DNA of 64,000 nucleotides, from NCBI GenBank assembly GCA_914767715.1, contig OU612066.1, forward strand, positions 7,941,001 through 8,005,000, in the 5' to 3' direction. The translations under genes and the position numbers were made by a program. The stretch is from Membranipora membranacea. Its lineage: Eukaryota > Bryozoa > Gymnolaemata > Cheilostomatida > Membraniporidae. The notes beneath the pieces are model-generated. The model did not search any database. It was not told the origin of the DNA and worked only from the letters and a program-made list of their open reading frames with translations. This document shows, in pieces, positions 62,750-64,000 of the stretch (its first letter is position 1; each line of letters starts with the position of its first letter).

Positions 62750-62930
62750 TGTGTGATTTATGAAAGTTGTTGGATGAAGATGATTTTGAGTATTTGTGGT
62801 ATGAGGGTAGGGAGAAGACAGGGAAAATCCTTCGAGACGAGAACGGGAATTGAACCCGGGACTTCTCGCTGGATAGCAAAGGATGTGATCATTTGCGCTA
62901 TCAAAGCTCTTTCTCCTCCTCCTGTAACGG
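62750..62930 (-). mobile_element. tRNA-derived SINE-like element, second family
   Basis: On the minus strand TAGCGCAAATGA (A-box-like) is followed about 40 bases later by GGGTTCAATTCCC (B box), in a tRNA-like block at 62918-62837 beginning GAGAAAGAGC. The cloverleaf is too degenerate for a functional tRNA gene. It differs from family S1. 3' limit uncertain. Confidence 0.5.
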
Positions 62931-63350
62931 TTTATCATGTTAAATTATTTTTCCTTCTGAATATCTAAATAATTTACCTACGCCCCTTCACATTGAATAC
63001 AGTTCAATTTCATGTGCTTTTTCAGTAAGAGCTATCTCAGCTGAGTAGTGTGCTCATGAATACAAAGCAGACAACTTCAGACCTCAAAGCTCAACTACAG
63101 GAGTCAAAGTTGTCACTTTTTCTAATGGCAGGCTACATAAAAGGTAGCATATTGTCTGTGGGTGATAATGCGTAGACCATCATTATTGGTGGTATGTTGC
63201 ATAGAAATACCTATCCTGTCTTGACAAGCTGCGTTGGATTGAGTGAGATGAGGGGATCTCTTTTTACAATCAGAAACACTCGGTATATAATCTGAATTTT
63301 TCTTTTATCAAAACATAATAAGTTGAAGAGTTCATTTCTAAAACATGTAT

Positions 63351-63398
63351 GGAACACCATAAACATATAAATAAACAATTATATGTTTATGGTGTTCC
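63351..63398. repeat. Hairpin with 19-bp perfect arms
   Basis: GGAACACCATAAACATATA (63351-63369), a 10-base loop, then the exact inverse (63380-63398). A further GGGAACAC lies at 63406. Possibly a small foldback element. Confidence 0.8.
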
Positions 63399-64000
63399 CT
63401 CACATGGGAACACATACCACCATTAGACTATGGGCATTTTTTGACTACCATCTATATAACATCAGAGGCAATCAGATATGTAACAAGTAAGTTAGTAGAA
63501 TGAGCGGATCAAATACACATACATACCTACATACACACATACATGATATTCACAGATTCTTGAGCATGATGGGCTGCTTGAGTTTCTGCAATGTGTGTAA
63601 TACAGGGTAATATGGGGTCAGTCAAAGACAGCTTGAGGGATTTCTGTACATTGGGAGTTGTTGCCTCACAACAAAAAAGAGGACAACTAAATTGTGCGGA
63701 CAATCAATCGTCCTGTGCTGGTGGAATCGTTCAATCATTAATATTTGTATGTTTCGAAAAGTTAGGAAATCTCTGAAAGGGTTCTCGTACAGGCCCACAA
63801 GAATAGTTTATCGTTACTAAAAATAAGTAATCTGATCTTTCAATTTATTTTTGAACATTTCCCAATCGTGTAAATTATTCATACATGGTAACAACAAAAA
63901 GCAAATTCGAATAATCTAGTGTCCTCGCCATGAGTTGCTGTATCAGCTTGACAATATTGAGACTACCAGTAACAGTAGCATGAAGGTGCATGTTCAGATA

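Larger units (their letters stand above)
61046..64000. other. Right-end intergenic DNA upstream of Unkempt
   Basis: No gene supported. Contains a repeat-like patch at about 61340-61620 with small internal hairpins (for example ATCCCTCTG...CAGAGGGAT at 61350-61373 and a CCAAGGAGTAAAAGACTCTCCTTGG-type stem split around 61459-61482), a tRNA-derived SINE head at 62837-62918, and a hairpin at 63351-63398. Confidence 0.6.

Noticed and set aside
62837-62918. A functional tRNA gene
   Set aside because: A and B boxes are visible, but the stems do not pair properly and no anticodon loop can be placed; a SINE head fits better.

Overview
This is nuclear DNA from an animal. Genes are split into many short exons with GT..AG introns of a few hundred bases, the base composition is AT-rich, and tRNA-derived SINE-like repeats and foldback elements are scattered through introns and intergenic DNA. 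The gene set (EDRF1, long-chain acyl-CoA synthetase, intron-bearing histone H3.3, Unkempt) is metazoan. Nothing in the sequence lets me name the phylum with confidence; an invertebrate is most likely.

Layout, left to right. 69-15597 (minus): EDRF1, 18 coding exons visible, with the C-terminal end running off the left edge. 15.6-25.3 kb: gene-poor DNA with a TATA/CCAAT promoter-like patch at 16.9 kb, a foldback at 17.6 kb, and two families of local direct repeats at 18.9-20.8 kb. 24.7-43.0 kb: a tandem segmental duplication of about 8.4 and 9.4 kb. Each unit carries one acyl-CoA synthetase (ACSL1/5/6 type) on the plus strand. Copy 1 (25371-32216) is an intact 15-exon gene for 682 residues. Copy 2 (34002-41561) has a broken splice acceptor, a 1-base frameshift, a Pro-to-His change in the AMP-binding loop, a deletion that removes a whole exon, and several post-duplication insertions, so I call it a pseudogene. 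43.2-46.1 kb: a locally shuffled duplication containing two copies of what looks like a terminal coding exon of an unrecognised gene. 46533-48180 (minus): histone H3.3 with one coding intron and one 5'UTR intron, and a CCAAT-rich upstream region. 50214-60912 (minus): a complete 18-exon Unkempt gene (six CCCH zinc fingers plus C-terminal RING, 844 residues). 61-64 kb: the presumed Unkempt promoter, then repeats.

The genes do not form a functional unit. All exon boundaries were read by hand from reading frame, splice dinucleotides and remembered family sequence; each joined reading frame was checked for phase by exon length. I found no CRISPR array, bacterial operon, phage or intact transposase gene. 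The points most worth following are the decay of ACSL copy 2, the H3.3-Unkempt linkage (also seen in human, from memory), the shuffled exon block at 44-46 kb, and several well-defined non-autonomous mobile elements.
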